DNA from: Tanypteryx hageni | Lineage: Eukaryota; Arthropoda; Insecta; Odonata; Petaluridae | Length of the DNA: 64,000 nt | Assembly: GCA_028673005.1 (NCBI GenBank) | Contig: CM054113.1 | Span: 37,452,117 to 37,516,116 of the forward strand | Direction of reading: 5' to 3' | Part shown: positions 12,781 through 25,907 of the stretch, piece after piece | How the letters are laid out: each line of letters begins with the position of its first letter | How positions within the stretch are numbered: position 1 is the stretch's first letter | The notes under the pieces: generated by a model | What the model saw: only the letters and a program-made list of their open reading frames with translations | Databases searched by the model: none | Told to the model about the DNA's origin: nothing | Program-made: the position numbers and the translations under genes

Positions 12781-13010
12781 ATTTTTGTGATGGAGGTTCA
12801 TGCGTGTGCCCAATGTATCCAAGAGGCTTGGTGGTGATCGAGGAAGAGCGAGAGTAGAGTTTACGGGATGCGATGGACGAGGGTTCGGAGAGGAAGAGAA
12901 CAAGAGATGCTACGGAAGGGACTGCGAACTGCGGTTCCAAGCGAACGTAAAACATTTTACGGTCGGAAGGTGGTCTTTTCATCCTCGGCACGTCGCCGTC
13001 CGACGTGGCG
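12781..13010. other. CpG-dense DNA, start of a 154-codon open frame of unknown status
   Basis: CpG and GGAAGAG motifs are common here. A plus-strand open frame runs 12800-13264 and encodes an Arg-rich 154-residue peptide with no recognised domain. It includes a duplicated ten-residue stretch from the 30-bp DNA repeat just downstream. I do not call it a gene. It could be exon, untranslated or intergenic sequence. Confidence 0.3.
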
Positions 13011-13070
13011 TTTTACGTCTCCGAAAGGCGACCGGCGGAATTTTACGTCTCCGAAAGGCGACCGGCGGAA
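13011..13070 (+). repeat. Exact 30-bp tandem duplication
   Basis: Two identical adjacent 30-bp units at 13011-13040 and 13041-13070, each beginning TTTTACGTCTCCGAAAGG and ending ACCGGCGGAA. The period is a multiple of three, so any frame through it keeps phase. The two copies have no differences, which suggests a recent slippage or unequal-exchange event. Confidence 0.95.
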
Positions 13071-14339
13071 TTTCCGATAGAAATCCATGCGGGCGATCGT
13101 TTCGCCCCTTTTTATTTTTCGCGCTCTCTCCATTTACACAGACGGCCGTGAACGCCCGCCATGTCATGTCTTCTGTCCTTCGACCACAGTCACGAACTGC
13201 TCCACTTCCTTATCCGAACGAACGAAGAGACGAAAGAACATCTTATGTCATGAACCTTCGATAAAGATAGAATTTCAGTTAAACAAAACTAGAGCAGTAA
13301 AACTTGAGGTAAGAAATATATTCTCCTGGTAAATGAAATCTCTAGTCATTTGCGTTTGATTTACATATATCTTGGCCGCGGTTTGTCTGCTGAGTTTTTG
13401 ACTCAAGCATCACGATTTGCATACTCTAAAAAATGAGCACCAGAAACTTGCTGGCGGGCATTACGGATATCAATAGAACTTCTTCAGTTTTTGCATGTGA
13501 AAAAGCAAGAGGTATGTATTTTCTCTTTCAGGTCGCGAATGAAATTATGATGAACGACGAGATTACCTTTCCTGCTAAACATATCGTTTCAATCATTCCC
13601 TAAGTTATGGCTATTCTTCAAACGCATCAATTCGAGATCGATTCATATTCGTGATTTTAATGCAAAAGAAGTGCGCTGCGGTGTATTTTATTCATTGACT
13701 GCCTTCCTGAGAGACTTTTAGCCACACTTGGGTGATTGATGGACAAATTGTTGTGAGTATTGCAACTGGGAGATGAATGCATAGTGATAGCATCAAACAG
13801 GTGAACAAAACGCCTTAGAAAGCTATTGCGGCTTCGCAATAAGTGCGAAAAAATTATGATTGAAACTAAAAATATATTGGCCTCCTTGAATCGCAGTTAA
13901 ACTTATGCACATAAGTTTGATCTGACGAAAGAGATCGAATAGTAAATACTGTAGTTGCCTGGAACATTTAACTTAGCCAGGAAATTAGCTTAGCTCGAAA
14001 ATTGAATCGGCATGGTTGTCATGGTAACGAAGCTGTCCTATTGCATCCAGCTCGTCCCGTTCAACGATTTTGCAAACATATTTGAGGCATTCTTTTGGCG
14101 AAAGGAGCAGTATATCTTAGAGCAAATGAACAAATCAACGTGCCGCAAACGGTTTGATCGACGCGCATTTAGACTCGTCTTTTTATTTTAATAAGCGAGC
14201 AGCGGGAAACGGCTGGAGAGTAAGAAGGGAAGAGCAGGAGAAAGCAGAGGAGCAATCTGAAGAAGATGACGGACGATAACGGTTTTCCCATAGAGAGAAG
14301 GGGTGGGGGGGAGGGGGTGAAGCGCCATGGCTTCTTACA
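13071..14339. other. No gene recognised
   Basis: Mixed then AT-rich DNA. A G-rich run with GGGGTGGGGGGGAGGGGG lies near 14299-14319. No gene supported. Confidence 0.5.
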
Positions 14340-14530
14340 GAACTCAATCACCCTCCCTCTTTTTTCTTTGGAAGACACTCCTTTCCCCTCCCTTCCTTCA
14401 CCACTCCTCTTTTCGTCGTTCTTTCTCAAGGCTTCCTATTTTCATTTCTGGGGACCTTTATGCTCGTCGTGTTCTCCATCACGTCCCTACTCCACATTAC
14501 TCCCCTCTCCTCTCTCTCTGCCACCTAGAT
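14340..14530 (+). repeat. Polypyrimidine block
   Basis: C/T-rich plus strand with CCCTCCCTC, CTCCTTTCCCC and CTCTCTCTC runs. Three overlapping open frames (84-121 codons, two on plus and one on minus) reflect composition. Confidence 0.65.
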
Positions 14531-15878
14531 TTTACGGGAAAAATCTTCCTTTTATTTCTCTTATTATTACCAGAATATTGATTTTTCACAGACCCCCTCA
14601 CCATTCCTCGTCCGTCATAATCATTGCATAGGCTCCGTCAAATTTCTGGAGAATAATATCATCCATGTTATCGAGATTTTATGAGATATTTTTCGCTGCG
14701 AAAGACTGAATGAGATATCTACCGACAATGGTTCATGAATGATTCATAGTTTGTATCAAAATTGTGGTATTTTCCCTCGGAAAGCTCGGAGACAAATACT
14801 ATCTCTCGAATATTTGTATTCTATATTACTTTTTGCATCATTTTTCTGGTCTTTACACTTTCCTCCTTAGGAATGTTCATAACAGGAAGTTTTTTCTGTT
14901 TTTTAGTAGTCTAAGAGAGTCTTTTACGTGAAATTTGAACGTAACTGTAACGATCACGCCGAGTACTGATTGGCCTGGAATTATTTTTGAGGTTACCAAC
15001 TGATACAAATATCTATATCGATAGCGAATGCACCTTCACCGATTTATGACCTCTAAAGAGAATTGCCTCATACTATTCACATGACGGCGATCAAGTGTAG
15101 GTCCGATTGCCGTCAATTGGAGATTCGTTGTTATGGCCTTCCATAAAAAGGCTCTCGGCTTTTTTAACGATCTACATATTCCCGAAAAAGCCTGAAAATC
15201 AAACAAAAAGGCCAAATCTTCGTCAATACATCTCACTTAAAAACTGAGAATACGAGCGAATGTAAAAATAAAATTCAATTCTTTCCTAACGTTATCTTTT
15301 ATCCATCTACAGTGATTCCCAATCTGGTGCTCGCGAGAAACTCGGTACTCTTAAAAGATCCGATTGAGCTTTACTTCGATGCTCAAAATCGCATTTATTA
15401 CCATCAGTAATTTATTTTGGTCATTTGTTTTCTTTCTAAGCTCTTTTAAGAATATTAGTGATAACTTTTATTTTTGATTATTCCGGCTTTTTCAGAAGTA
15501 TAGGGACGCTCGCTTTTTAAGAATAACTATGGTAGAAATAATGAAAATGTTAGGGACACATGCTATAAAATCTTTTCCACCAAGTTATTGACATCGAGGG
15601 ACAGACGTAATTTGGTTACAGTAATTAAAATGAATGATAATTTATATGAAAATGAAAAATTGAATTGAAAATTTGGTCAGTATTAAGTTTTTCACGTTTT
15701 CATTGGTTTTTAAATAAAAACAAAAGATCTTCTTCAAACTGATCATTAAAACTTCCCCGCCGCGCACTCTAGGAAACGATCCATCATCATTCTCTCCTGA
15801 AAGTTTCGCGGAGAGGTAAAACAGTTTCGCGGAGCAGTATTCCGTCGATGGCGCGGCGTCTTAATCCATCTCGGCAGT
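14531..15878. other. No gene recognised
   Basis: AT-rich DNA. At about 15313 CAGTGATTCCCAATCTGG resembles a hAT terminus, but no inverted partner or 8-bp target duplication was found. Confidence 0.45.
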
Positions 15879-16184
15879 GAGAGTGGAGGAGAGAGAGAGA
15901 GAGGAAGGGAGGAGGGAGGGAGGGAAGGAGTGAGGGAGGGAGGGAGGGAAGGAGTGAGGGAGGGAAGGAGTGAGGGAGGGAAGGAGTGAAGGAGGGAAGG
16001 AGTGAGGGAGGGAGGGAAGGAGTGAGGGAGGGAGGGAAGGAGTGAGGGAGGGAGGGAAGGAGTGAGGGAGGGAAGTAGTGAGGGAGGGAAGGAGTGAGGG
16101 AGGGAAGGAGTGAGGGAGGGAAGGAGTTAGGGAGAGAAGGATTGAGGGAGAGAAGGAGTGAGGGAGAGAGAGAGAGAGGGAGAA
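15879..16184 (+). repeat. GGGAGGGAAGGAGTGA minisatellite
   Basis: Tandem purine units of the form GGAGTGAGGGAGGGAA, with 16-20-bp spacing because extra GGGA units are inserted. They run between a GAGAGAGA start and end. The minus strand translates to a Ser/Leu/Pro repeat peptide of 142 codons (15787-16215), which is a composition artefact. The homopurine mirror-repeat character makes triplex (H-DNA) formation possible. Confidence 0.92.
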
Positions 16185-16500
16185 ACTCGAAAAATTTTCT
16201 CCATCTGCGAGACACTTCTTTCTCTCTCTCTCACTCTCCCTCTTCGAATGCTAAAGAACTGACGCCATCTCTCCTTTCAGCTCTTTGACTTCCTCTTGTT
16301 GATCCTCGGATTAACTCCATCCAAGAGGAACACCTTTGGCTCCTTTGATCCGAAACTGCCTCTCTTCGTTTACTCTTAATGCCATATGTTCCACCTGTGT
16401 CCCCGCTCCTCTTTCTCTCTCCGTTTTCCGTGTCCTCCTTACCTTCCACACAACACAACTTCCCAAACATCCCCTCCTGATCTCTCTATTTCAGAGGCTT
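16185..16500 (+). repeat. Pyrimidine-rich stretch next to the purine minisatellite
   Basis: CTTTCTCTCTCTCTCACTCTCCC and similar runs occur from about 16215 to 16490, interspersed with ordinary sequence. It has the opposite strand bias to the adjacent minisatellite. Confidence 0.5.
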
Positions 16501-19500
16501 CGGAATGTTTGTCTGTACATTGCTCACCGTAACGAGTAGGATTTGTATCCGATTACAAACGATTCCCGTTCTGCTATGGCATGTTTCGCGAAGTTCTCTC
16601 GTGTACTTTGATTTATGTTGGATGTTAAAATAAAACTTTTTCACCGTAAGGTGGAGATATTTCCTAACTACCTTTTTTGGTATCTATTGTTCTCGTCGGA
16701 GGAAAGGGTTAAACCACAAACATGTGGAATACTGGGCCATCTACGATGGTGTATTACGCGCTAGGGTGTTTAAAATGAATAGTAAAATTTACTAGAGTAA
16801 TTTTACAACAGATCTCATCCGTATGTAAGTGCGTTAAAAAATCAATAATACTCTTCTGTGGCTGTGGCCTGTTAATCGGTGCTGTTTAACTGTGCAAATA
16901 AGATTCAGGACTGGCGCTAACGTATGATGTTCCCTGTACCAAATCATTCAGTGGAGACCCCTAATTTATAAATATCGAGATAATGATACATCGCCTGCTT
17001 CTGATAAGGGAGTAGAAATTTTATGCACGAAAAAAATTTTTGTTTTACTTGGACGAAAAAATGTTTAACACGAATATACGGAAATGGGAGGAAACTGGTT
17101 CACATAAGATTGACAGTTTGGTATGCCTTCATTTTAACCTGGTAATTCATGAGATTTATTAATTTTATTTTTTCATCTTCAATTGGTAGGGTCTTTTGTA
17201 TAGTGCTGTATTTTTGTTTTTATAATGGCACATTATTATACAAGCTCTGAAACTCTTATATGCTTCTATCATACGGCTTTAATATCGATTTTGTCTTTGA
17301 AATTAATTTTTATCTTCATCTCCATCAAGTTCGTAAGTCAAACAAACGTCTATTCTTCCGTTCATAAATCATGATTATATATTTTACCCCGGTACGTGTT
17401 CGTTATTCACGTCATTCGTACGTATTCATATTTAAAAATTATGAATATCCATGGAAGCTAATGAGATTTAAAAAATTAAATATCGTTTTATTGGACTTCT
17501 GCCTTAATTCTGATCTAAAGTTGACTATAAAAATTCGGTTATTTCAATGCCGAAATATTTTTATATAATGTCTTCTTGTCGTTCTCCTGGCAATTTGTTC
17601 TAGGGAAATCGCACTGATTTGACGATGCGAGGATAACTGCCGGTAATCTGAGTCTGCCATCTGTTGCTTTCCCAGTGTTCTCGTATATTTTCTCTATCTC
17701 CCTTAAAATCCATCCGTTTTATTATAACTTCCCATTCCGCAACGGAGACGTCTCCACCAGAGCTATTTCTATTCTTGCATATCTTTCAGCAACGCCAATC
17801 CTCTTCCCGGGCCAAATTCTCTCCCCTCCCTCTCTCAATCCCTCAGGACTCTGCAAAACCCTCTCAGATCTCTCCCTACCATACCCACACTGCTAGCCAA
17901 TTTAATTTTGCATCGCGCAGTATCCTGTTCACGGATCTCTCCCTTCTTCCCTCCATTCCAACGCCAACGGCCATCCCCCCACTCTTCATATTCCTATTCC
18001 TCACCCAGCAATCTGCGCTCTTATCATCGCTCCAGAAGTGCTTATCGAAGATCTCATTTTACTTCCCAAAAAGGAATATAACTTCTGTATACCTCTTCTT
18101 CTTTTCGCTTCCTTCAGAAGCCGGTCGTCAGAAAGTCGAGATTTTGGGTCTAGGATATTTTCAAAATTTTACTTTTTCGCCGATTAGGATTTTCCTGTTG
18201 GTTCGGATTTTTTTTCGTTGTAGAGGACGATCGTTTGAAAATTCAAATAGTGACATGCTATAGGATTCCGATGGTGGAACGGCTTTTAAATATTTTTTTG
18301 GGAAAACCGTCTCTACTCCTCTTAAGTAGTGAGAGTTTCTTTCCGGATATTTATCGAAAATTCTTTTTTATTAGATGATATTTATGATTAGTTATATGGT
18401 AACAAAATGATAATTTCACATCCAACTCATATACATATTTTCTTCATTAACAGATATAGCACCAATTACATGGGGAATTGAGAGTTTCACGGGGTCCTCA
18501 CCTTACATCAAACCATACTTTTTGAAGAAATACTCTTATGTTTTCTGTTTTTCCACCCGACTCTCTTCTGTGTAATCTTAATAAGATGTACTGAGCTTTA
18601 TTTTCTATCCCATAGTAAGGTGTTGCTAAATTTTGGCCATCGTCCGTCTGTTTGTCCATCTTAACATGTATACCTAAAGTTTGTTTGGGCATGTTCATTT
18701 TTTATTAAGATTAAGAATTTTAACATCGAAAACATTCCTGTAAGAAATTTTGCGTTGTATTTTGTGCCTTGACGACCATCTTGGACAGTTCTTTCGTACC
18801 CTTATGCGTTATCCTCGAGCCCTTTTTCTAGGGAAATGGAGATATAAGGACACTTAAGTGACATATCGGTTTCGAATCTCATGCTACCTCTCCTTAAGTA
18901 AAGCACGCGTATTTGTCACGAGTTTTGTGTACAAAAGGGGGAAAAAAATCATGTTATTTTTTTACGCTTCCCTTTCGCGTGCGCGTGTGTTTCCTATCTT
19001 TGCGTGCGAAGGAATGGAGTTACCGTGTCACTCAGGTCGACGATGTTGCGTGATCCTGTCCCGTTGCCAACGGTCTCCCTTGGCGAATTTCATTTAAGTT
19101 TTAAATTCTTCCCTCACCAATCTATACGCTCTTTTGACCCCAAAAGACTTAATTTTAAGTGTATTCGAAACAAGTCCACCTCCAAATATTTCGATTTTTT
19201 TACAAGGTGCCCTTAAGATTGTCTCTTATTTTTTATAGACAGCATTATGATACGTTGCTATCCACGTAGCGATAGGGTTTTAAGTGTATTTTCCCGTTAA
19301 AATTGAGACCGAGTACGATGGTACGGTGCGGTCTCGTGCCGGAATATCTTGCTTTATTGTTTTACTGCGGCCGAGTAGCATTTTGCGATAACAATCCGTT
19401 ACAAAACTTTCTGGGAATATACATTTTTTATAAGGTCCATTGCCAGTCACTCGGTAATGAAACCAGGGAACATTTTTAAAGCGATGCATATTAAGATTCG

Positions 19501-20716
19501 TGGTGAAGTTATTCAATATATTTCGAAACACTTATTTTTTATTGCTGTAATATTTGTGATTCCCGTGCTTTTAATCATTTGTAACATGCATTTTCCTTGT
19601 ATCTACAATATCAGGATATCCTAACTTTAAGGTTGTAAATGTCGTAAGCGACGTAAAAACCCTTTTATACCTCCGTTTTTCATAGACGGTAGAAGAAAAA
19701 TAAACCTGGCCTTTGAAATTTATTTATTTTTCAAAATTTAGATCAATAAACAGTTGGACTCTATTTTGCTGTCCATCGCATTTTCTATGTGTAATAGTCA
19801 CCACCATTTATAGCAGAACTATTTAATTTTATTTTTTACGAAAGCCTATTGAAATTATCATTGTTAATTTGATGTCTATGCAGAAAACCTCCATTTTATT
19901 TAAACAATTTTTCCAAATTCTTATTTAAACATTTTTGATGCCGTTATGAACTTAAATATGATATTGTTAATAGAGAATGAAGAAAATAACAGGAAAGACT
20001 AAAACTAGTTTTGTTTTGGTGAAGGTGATGCTAATGCGATTTTTTGGATTTTTAGAAACGGATACTGGAATAGATCTCGTGAAAGCAAACACTTCTCTTG
20101 GATACTGAGGAATCGATAAAAACAAAAGTTGTTAGAAAGAAGAATGAAGTGTAAGACCCAAATTATAATAAAAGGCATAATTCTGATTTCAACCAGATTC
20201 CTTCCTGCTGTTTAGGATTGGGCCGGAAGAGCGCCGTGTCGATAGGCAACCAACTTATCATGTTTGTATTGCAATTTGCCGTGATTACAGGGTTGCAGTT
20301 TGTCCCAAGAATAAGAAAAGCATCAAGAAAGTAAGGTGTAATTTGATTTTTGTTTCTATGGCCGTAGAAGGCCACTTATTTATTCTCTTTCAAGATATCA
20401 TATTACAAACGAAGTGATAATTTAGGATAATTGCGTTTTATCTATAGACATGCAAGTTTATGTGAGCTCCCGGAAAAAAACACAACTTCATGTCTGGAAA
20501 ATAAATCTCCGGCAGACGCCGAGAGGGAAAAAACAAGGCCTCATATATTTTACATTTTCAACGACCGCAACGCGAGCATATATCCCTAGCGATTAAACAC
20601 CGTCTGCTATCTTCTCCCTGCAGTAAATTTTTCCACGAAATGAGAGAAGTCAAGGAGAAATTCTGTCCAAGTCAACATCACCGGCTTTGATTTAGCGACG
20701 ATTTTTACGGTTTTAA
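16501..20716. other. No gene recognised
   Basis: Over 4 kb of AT-rich DNA. A pyrimidine-biased patch lies around 17690-18020, giving the 199-codon open frame starting at 17664. No conserved domain, RNA gene or transposon terminus could be supported. Confidence 0.5.
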
Positions 20717-20950
20717 GGGAGGATGGTGTGTGCGAGCAAGGGTGAAAGAATTGGAAGGAGAGAGGAAGGCGAAGAAGATGAGGGGAAGAGAGAGGGTGAA
20801 AGACGAAAGGAGGGGGTGATAAGGGAGGAAGAGGAGGAGGAAGGAAGAGGAGGGAGGAAGAGGAGGAGGGAGGGGGAGGTAGGAAATGAAGGAAGATGGA
20901 GGGAGGAAGGGGGGAGAGAAAGGGCAGAGAGAGAGAGAGAGGGATAAAGG
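20717..20950 (+). repeat. Polypurine (GGAAGAGG) block
   Basis: GGAAGAGGAGGAGGG, GAGAGAGA and GGGAGGAAGG runs dominate. Open frames on both strands (74-144 codons) are Arg/Glu/Gly-rich or Ser/Pro/Leu-rich translations of this tract. Confidence 0.85.
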
Positions 20951-23900
20951 GCAGGGAGTTAGGGAAGAGAAGCAAAGGGTCTGTAAAAAAGAGAGACCCT
21001 GAAATGGCTTGCACAAGGGGAGAGTTTTGGAGCGAGGCCAATTAAGGGCGACGAGTGAAATCTCTGCAACCAAATCTACGCAATCAACAGATGGCCACGG
21101 TCACGGCGCAGATAAACATCGGGGACGAATGGGACGGGGGGAGAGAGATAGAGATGAAATAAAAAGAATTTATTGCCCCTGGGATATAAAAGTTGTAGTC
21201 TCTTTTTTGCCGGAGATGGTAGGAGAGGGCTAGGTTGGAGTCGTGTGGGTTGGTGACGGAGGCGCGGGAGGAATGATTAAGGGGGAGTGAGTGTTTGCGA
21301 AAGAAGGAATAAATACCACTCGAATAGAATGGACTTTTACGGGAGATGGGGCGGGAGTGGAAGCGTGGGAGGGTTTGGGTTGGACGTCGGAGCCGACGAT
21401 TGGAGGTAGAGTTAGAATCATCGGAGATAGGAAAGGAGAGAGAGATTCAGGGAGTTTAAAAGTGAGCAAAGGGTATGTTTTAATAAGGGAACGAGGAAAG
21501 GGATATCGATTGATGTGAAGGTTGCCTTTGAATAATGGAGAGGAATCCGACTGATTGAGTTTCTCCTGTTTTGAAGGTCGGATGAGTGTCTTATTCATTA
21601 TTCTGCTAAATCTGGAACGATTGCCGAGGTTATGACATGAATGTGATACCCAGAAATAGATAAGTTTTCCAAAGCGAACCCGAGAGGAAGGGAGAGAGAG
21701 AGGGGTTACAAAATTGGCGCTTAGATAATTCGCCCAGTGTGACATAGAATTTTGGAAATACAGTTACTACATGCATCATATTTTTCCTATGATAACCTAG
21801 AAAAGTTATGCCACGACGGAGTTCAGACGTAATTAGTATTTGAACCAAGTCTGTTTCTTCGTCTGGTTTGAAAGTAGGCGATTGGTTGAGTTAGATGCGC
21901 AGTTGATGGATGAAATAGTTGAAATACGATTAACGGGAGGAATAGTACTATGCATAGGCTTACCATATATTCATGGGACAAAACGATTTCTGCACATGAA
22001 AAACCGAGTCAATCGAGATGTAACCAGGACGTGTCTTTTATTATTTTCTTTTTACATACACTTTAATGTAATGAATTCTGCATAGCTTAAACGTATTTTT
22101 TATCGCTATTTAACAATTTTTCCATTTTATAAATTACGATATTATTACAGACTGCAATAATATCGAATTAGACAAAATGGTAGTACTATTGAGGTTTTAC
22201 TGTATTCACATTAGTTAGGATGGTGTTTTTAATATTTACAATGGCAAACTCATGATAACAAATAGTAGTAGCGATCCGAAAGCAACACATCAGAAGCAGT
22301 GGCATACGTCTACGACCAGCCCTGACTTTGAATCATATTTATTTTCCGGGACAGAACAACAAATTGATCCTGAACAAGGCTTCGAAACCGGGACGACTCC
22401 GGTCAAACCGGCACGTATGGTTAACCTATCTATGCATAAAAGAAGAAAGAGAGAGGAAGAGTAAAGATGGTTGTTGATTGAGATGTAATGTAGAAGCTCT
22501 GTTACACAAAAACAAGAAGAGAAATGTTGTCGCCATTTAGTATACCAACTTCTTAAGAGGACGTCGTGGAAGTAATGAAATTATTGCCAGAAGCACATGC
22601 TTGCGCAGAAATAAATAGCGCCTCAGGATTCAGAGAGAGAAGAGTAAATGCTCGGGTATTTATTAGGCCTGCAAAGTAGTTATTCTCTTTTGAGGGATTG
22701 ATATGGCTAGGCTAAAAGCGTCTGGAATTTTTTTTCCGCTTTTCCGCTTCTCGCAACCGCCATTACTTAAATATTACTAGGGTCACGTATCCGCGATAAA
22801 AGCGCAATAAATAATTGAGCAACCCATTTCTTGACCGGCGAGTTGTATTTTTTTCGTTTTACGATGCGATTATTTACTGCTAAGGGAGTAGTGATTGTGG
22901 AGGAAATGTAATCGCCGCGCTGAGATATTGGCCCCTACCCATGCATGTAGGGAAGGGTAAAAGCGAGAAAATTAACCTCTCTTAGCAAATTCCTCTTTTT
23001 TGCACCTTTTAACGATGGTGTAAATATTTCGCGCACAATGTCACGGAAGAGAAGTGTTGTAAAGAGTCTTATCACCTAAATGCCACTTGTATTTGTCTTA
23101 CTTCAATATCTAATTTTTTCTGATGAATGTATTTATATTTTATTTTATAGCATGAAAACGGGTCGAAAAACTGTTATTAATATAGTGGGCCCCGGCAAGC
23201 GAGACATTAAATATGTTAAACCGGATAATGTCCTCGAGAATATTTAAATATCAAAGGCAAAATTCTAACGACCAAAGTAATTTACGTTGTTGTTGCCGAA
23301 CGGAAGGAAAAAAATTGAATTTAAAAGAAAAGTGATTTACCATTACCAAATTTTTTCCGCGGTCATTAAATACATTAAATTTTGTTGTGTTAATTAAACA
23401 CCGCAATTGATAAAGGAAAAAATAGGGTACATGGAATATTTTACAAATTGCGAATTAAAAATGCACAATTTCTCAAACGGAAATTCCAATTACACGAAAT
23501 AAAACATTTTAAAGTGCATTATGGAAATGATATCGTGGCATATAACGTGCAATTTTTAATTAATCCATATCACAAATTTTAATGCATGTTAACTGATTGT
23601 ATTAATTATTAATTCATTTGTAACATGAGAAACTATTAAAAGTTATTTTTTATGGTAATGGTTAGTTCGAAAATTGTTATGAAATATGTCATTATTATAA
23701 AGTTCTACAATACGTTTATAGTCTGACTTTTCCATCAAATCATCCAACAAATTACTTCATGCAGAGTTAAAAATAAAACAACAGAGCTACAATTATGAAT
23801 GACTTTTGTGATGTAGGAAATGTTTTGTTTCAACAAACCATAATATTGAGAAAAATCAAACTTTCTAACGATGCTCATCTTATCCAAGACCAAGTTAATT

Positions 23901-24201
23901 GCTAATGAAGTAAAAAACACCTTTTGAATAAGATTACAAGGAGAAAGAAGACAATTATTTATTAAGTAAAACGAGCTTAAAGGTGTACCTTGAAGAGCGA
24001 GTTAAAATATTGCATCGTTGATTCGGACATAAACATTTTCTGACAAATCTTTGGACTGTTTAGGATAAGGCACGGAGCAATAACGGGAATTATTTCAGAT
24101 AAGCGTGCCTACATTATCTTCTTATCAGAGCATTGAAGTTAACTTCTGTCAGTTAAGGTGGAAATTTTCTGTGACACTCGCATTTATATTTTTATCATTT
24201 A
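20951..24201. other. No gene recognised; purine-biased to about 21700
   Basis: Purine bias continues weakly to about 21700, including GGGACGGGGGGAGAGAGA near 21130. The rest is AT-rich. Short open frames (up to 171 codons on the minus strand at 21230-21745) have no recognisable domain. Confidence 0.45.
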
Positions 24202-25903
24202 CTAGTAGAAGATGCTTGCATTCTGCAAGCATTTCATCTCACCTTGAAAAAACATTAATTCTTAAGAGAGATATTTCATCGTTGGAAATATTTTTATCTC
24301 AAATTCAAGCGATTCAAAGGGATTCATGTTGATTTATACTCACCAGATTTTGAAACTTAAAATTACTATAAGAGCTCAAAGAAAAGTGAACCTAATCAAT
24401 GAGATTAGGCAATAAAAATTCGATGTCGCATTGAAACAATACGGAGAGAAATAGAACTATAATCTGAAAATGAATTTAGATCCAAAACAAAGAAACTATT
24501 GCAACTAAAATACAACTACCGCCTCTAAGAGAAATCCCTAATGGTAAACAACCATTTTATTGAAAAACAGCCAGTCATTAATTACTCCCAAAATTGTGTG
24601 GGAGATATAATTTGCCATGTTCTCCATAATGTTGCAGTTTTGTCATTTTTATACGAAATGCTAAAGCATATTATTATCCAAATAAAACCGACGACAGACG
24701 AATAACTCACAACATATTTTCAAAGTCGACCGCAGATAAATGCCAAATAATTCCGAGAAATCCGTGAATGATAAAAATAAATTAAAAACTCGAACGACCG
24801 CTAGTTTGACAAGGTCAAAAAATACTGATTATTTGTTCCTTAATTCTCGCGATTTGATGCCATACAGCCTTATCTGCGTTACGCCAGTCTGAAGCTCCCT
24901 TGAACTCTAATATGTTCCTCTAAATCCTTTTTCTAATTGACCTTTGATAAATTAAAGACGGGCGAATTTCGATAATTAGGGCACCATATTATTATCATCT
25001 ATATGATCAAGTGGATAATGTTAAGAGAAATTAAGTTCGGAATAGATCTCTCTGAAGAGCTGCCATTGCTGAAAAACTATTCGGGAGCGTAATAAGAATG
25101 AGTTAACGTAGACTCCACCCTGCCCTAATACACACTTGCAAGACATCGTATTGACGTAGATACAGAAGTTGCAAACTCTCCATTTTAAAACTTCTCTCCT
25201 CTTCTACACTTTGACTTCCTCTTCGATTCCCTCCAACGTCCAACTCCAGAATCACCCTTTGCTCCGGCGGTTGTTGCTCTAGTGTTTTATGACTTTTATG
25301 GTTTTCGTTTTTTTATTATGGAACAATAATGGAGTTAAACAATCACTAATTTTTACAATTTTAGGAATATTATACTTTTCCCACATTTGGTTAATAATAC
25401 CACACATTTTTGCCAAATTTTAAATTTATGACACTATTAGAAGTGAAATAACATTTTTGTAATTGTTTAAATTTAAATAATTTTTAACGGCCCCAATAAC
25501 AAATTCATGGATACATTGAAATGTTTATTTGTTCATTTAGGCTAAATTCTAAATAATTTAAAAATTTCAGCTCCCTTACTCGCCGCGTAGTGTCTAAACA
25601 TTTACCTATTTGTTTAAACTTTAAGAATTTTTAACTACCAAACAAATTAAAATATCAAAATTTCTATAATCCCCATTTCATTATTTTACTAATCCCACCT
25701 CTAAAAAAATTTCAGCTCCGTAGCATATTCGGAAATATATAAACCTTGAAATTTTGTTTAAACAATTGCGAATTTTTAGCTTCCGCATTGTTGCACTTTT
25801 TCAATAATTTCGTTTTTTCTAGGCGGTTTTGCACAAAATCCCATCTTAGAAAAAAATTTCGAATCTCCAGCTCATCTGGAAGTGCCTAAACATTAGTATC
25901 CTC
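24202..25903. mobile_element. Helitron-like/foldback element, larger copy interrupted by a 1005-bp block
   Basis: It begins A|CTAGTAGAAGATGCTTGC with the hairpin TGCTTGCATTCTGCAAGCA (24213-24231), as in both ends of the element at 25987-26672. The terminal part (24202-24289) is followed by the duplicated block 24290-25294. Sequence related to the inner part of the smaller element then resumes, with GGTTTTCGTTTTT, TTTTTAACGGCC and AAAATTTCAGCTCC. The motif AAAATTTC plus downstream sequence recurs at about 25565, 25710 and 25855, an imperfect internal repeat of about 145 bp. No matching right terminus is visible. The sequence stops near the 46-bp array at 25904. Confidence 0.6.
24290..25294 (+). 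repeat. 1005-bp inverted duplication, left arm
   Basis: Read in reverse complement, this block matches 31112-32116 over its full 1005 bp with three substitutions (at 24384, 25163 and 25203) and no gaps, about 99.7% identity. Similarity stops sharply at both edges. It encodes no recognisable protein. This arm sits inside the Helitron-like element at 24202-25903. Confidence 0.95.
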
Positions 25904-25907
25904 CTCC

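Noticed and set aside
15313..15345. hAT-like terminus CAGTGATTCCCAATCTGG
   Set aside because: No inverted partner and no second copy of the flanking 8-mer (TCCATCTA) was found downstream, so an element cannot be delimited.
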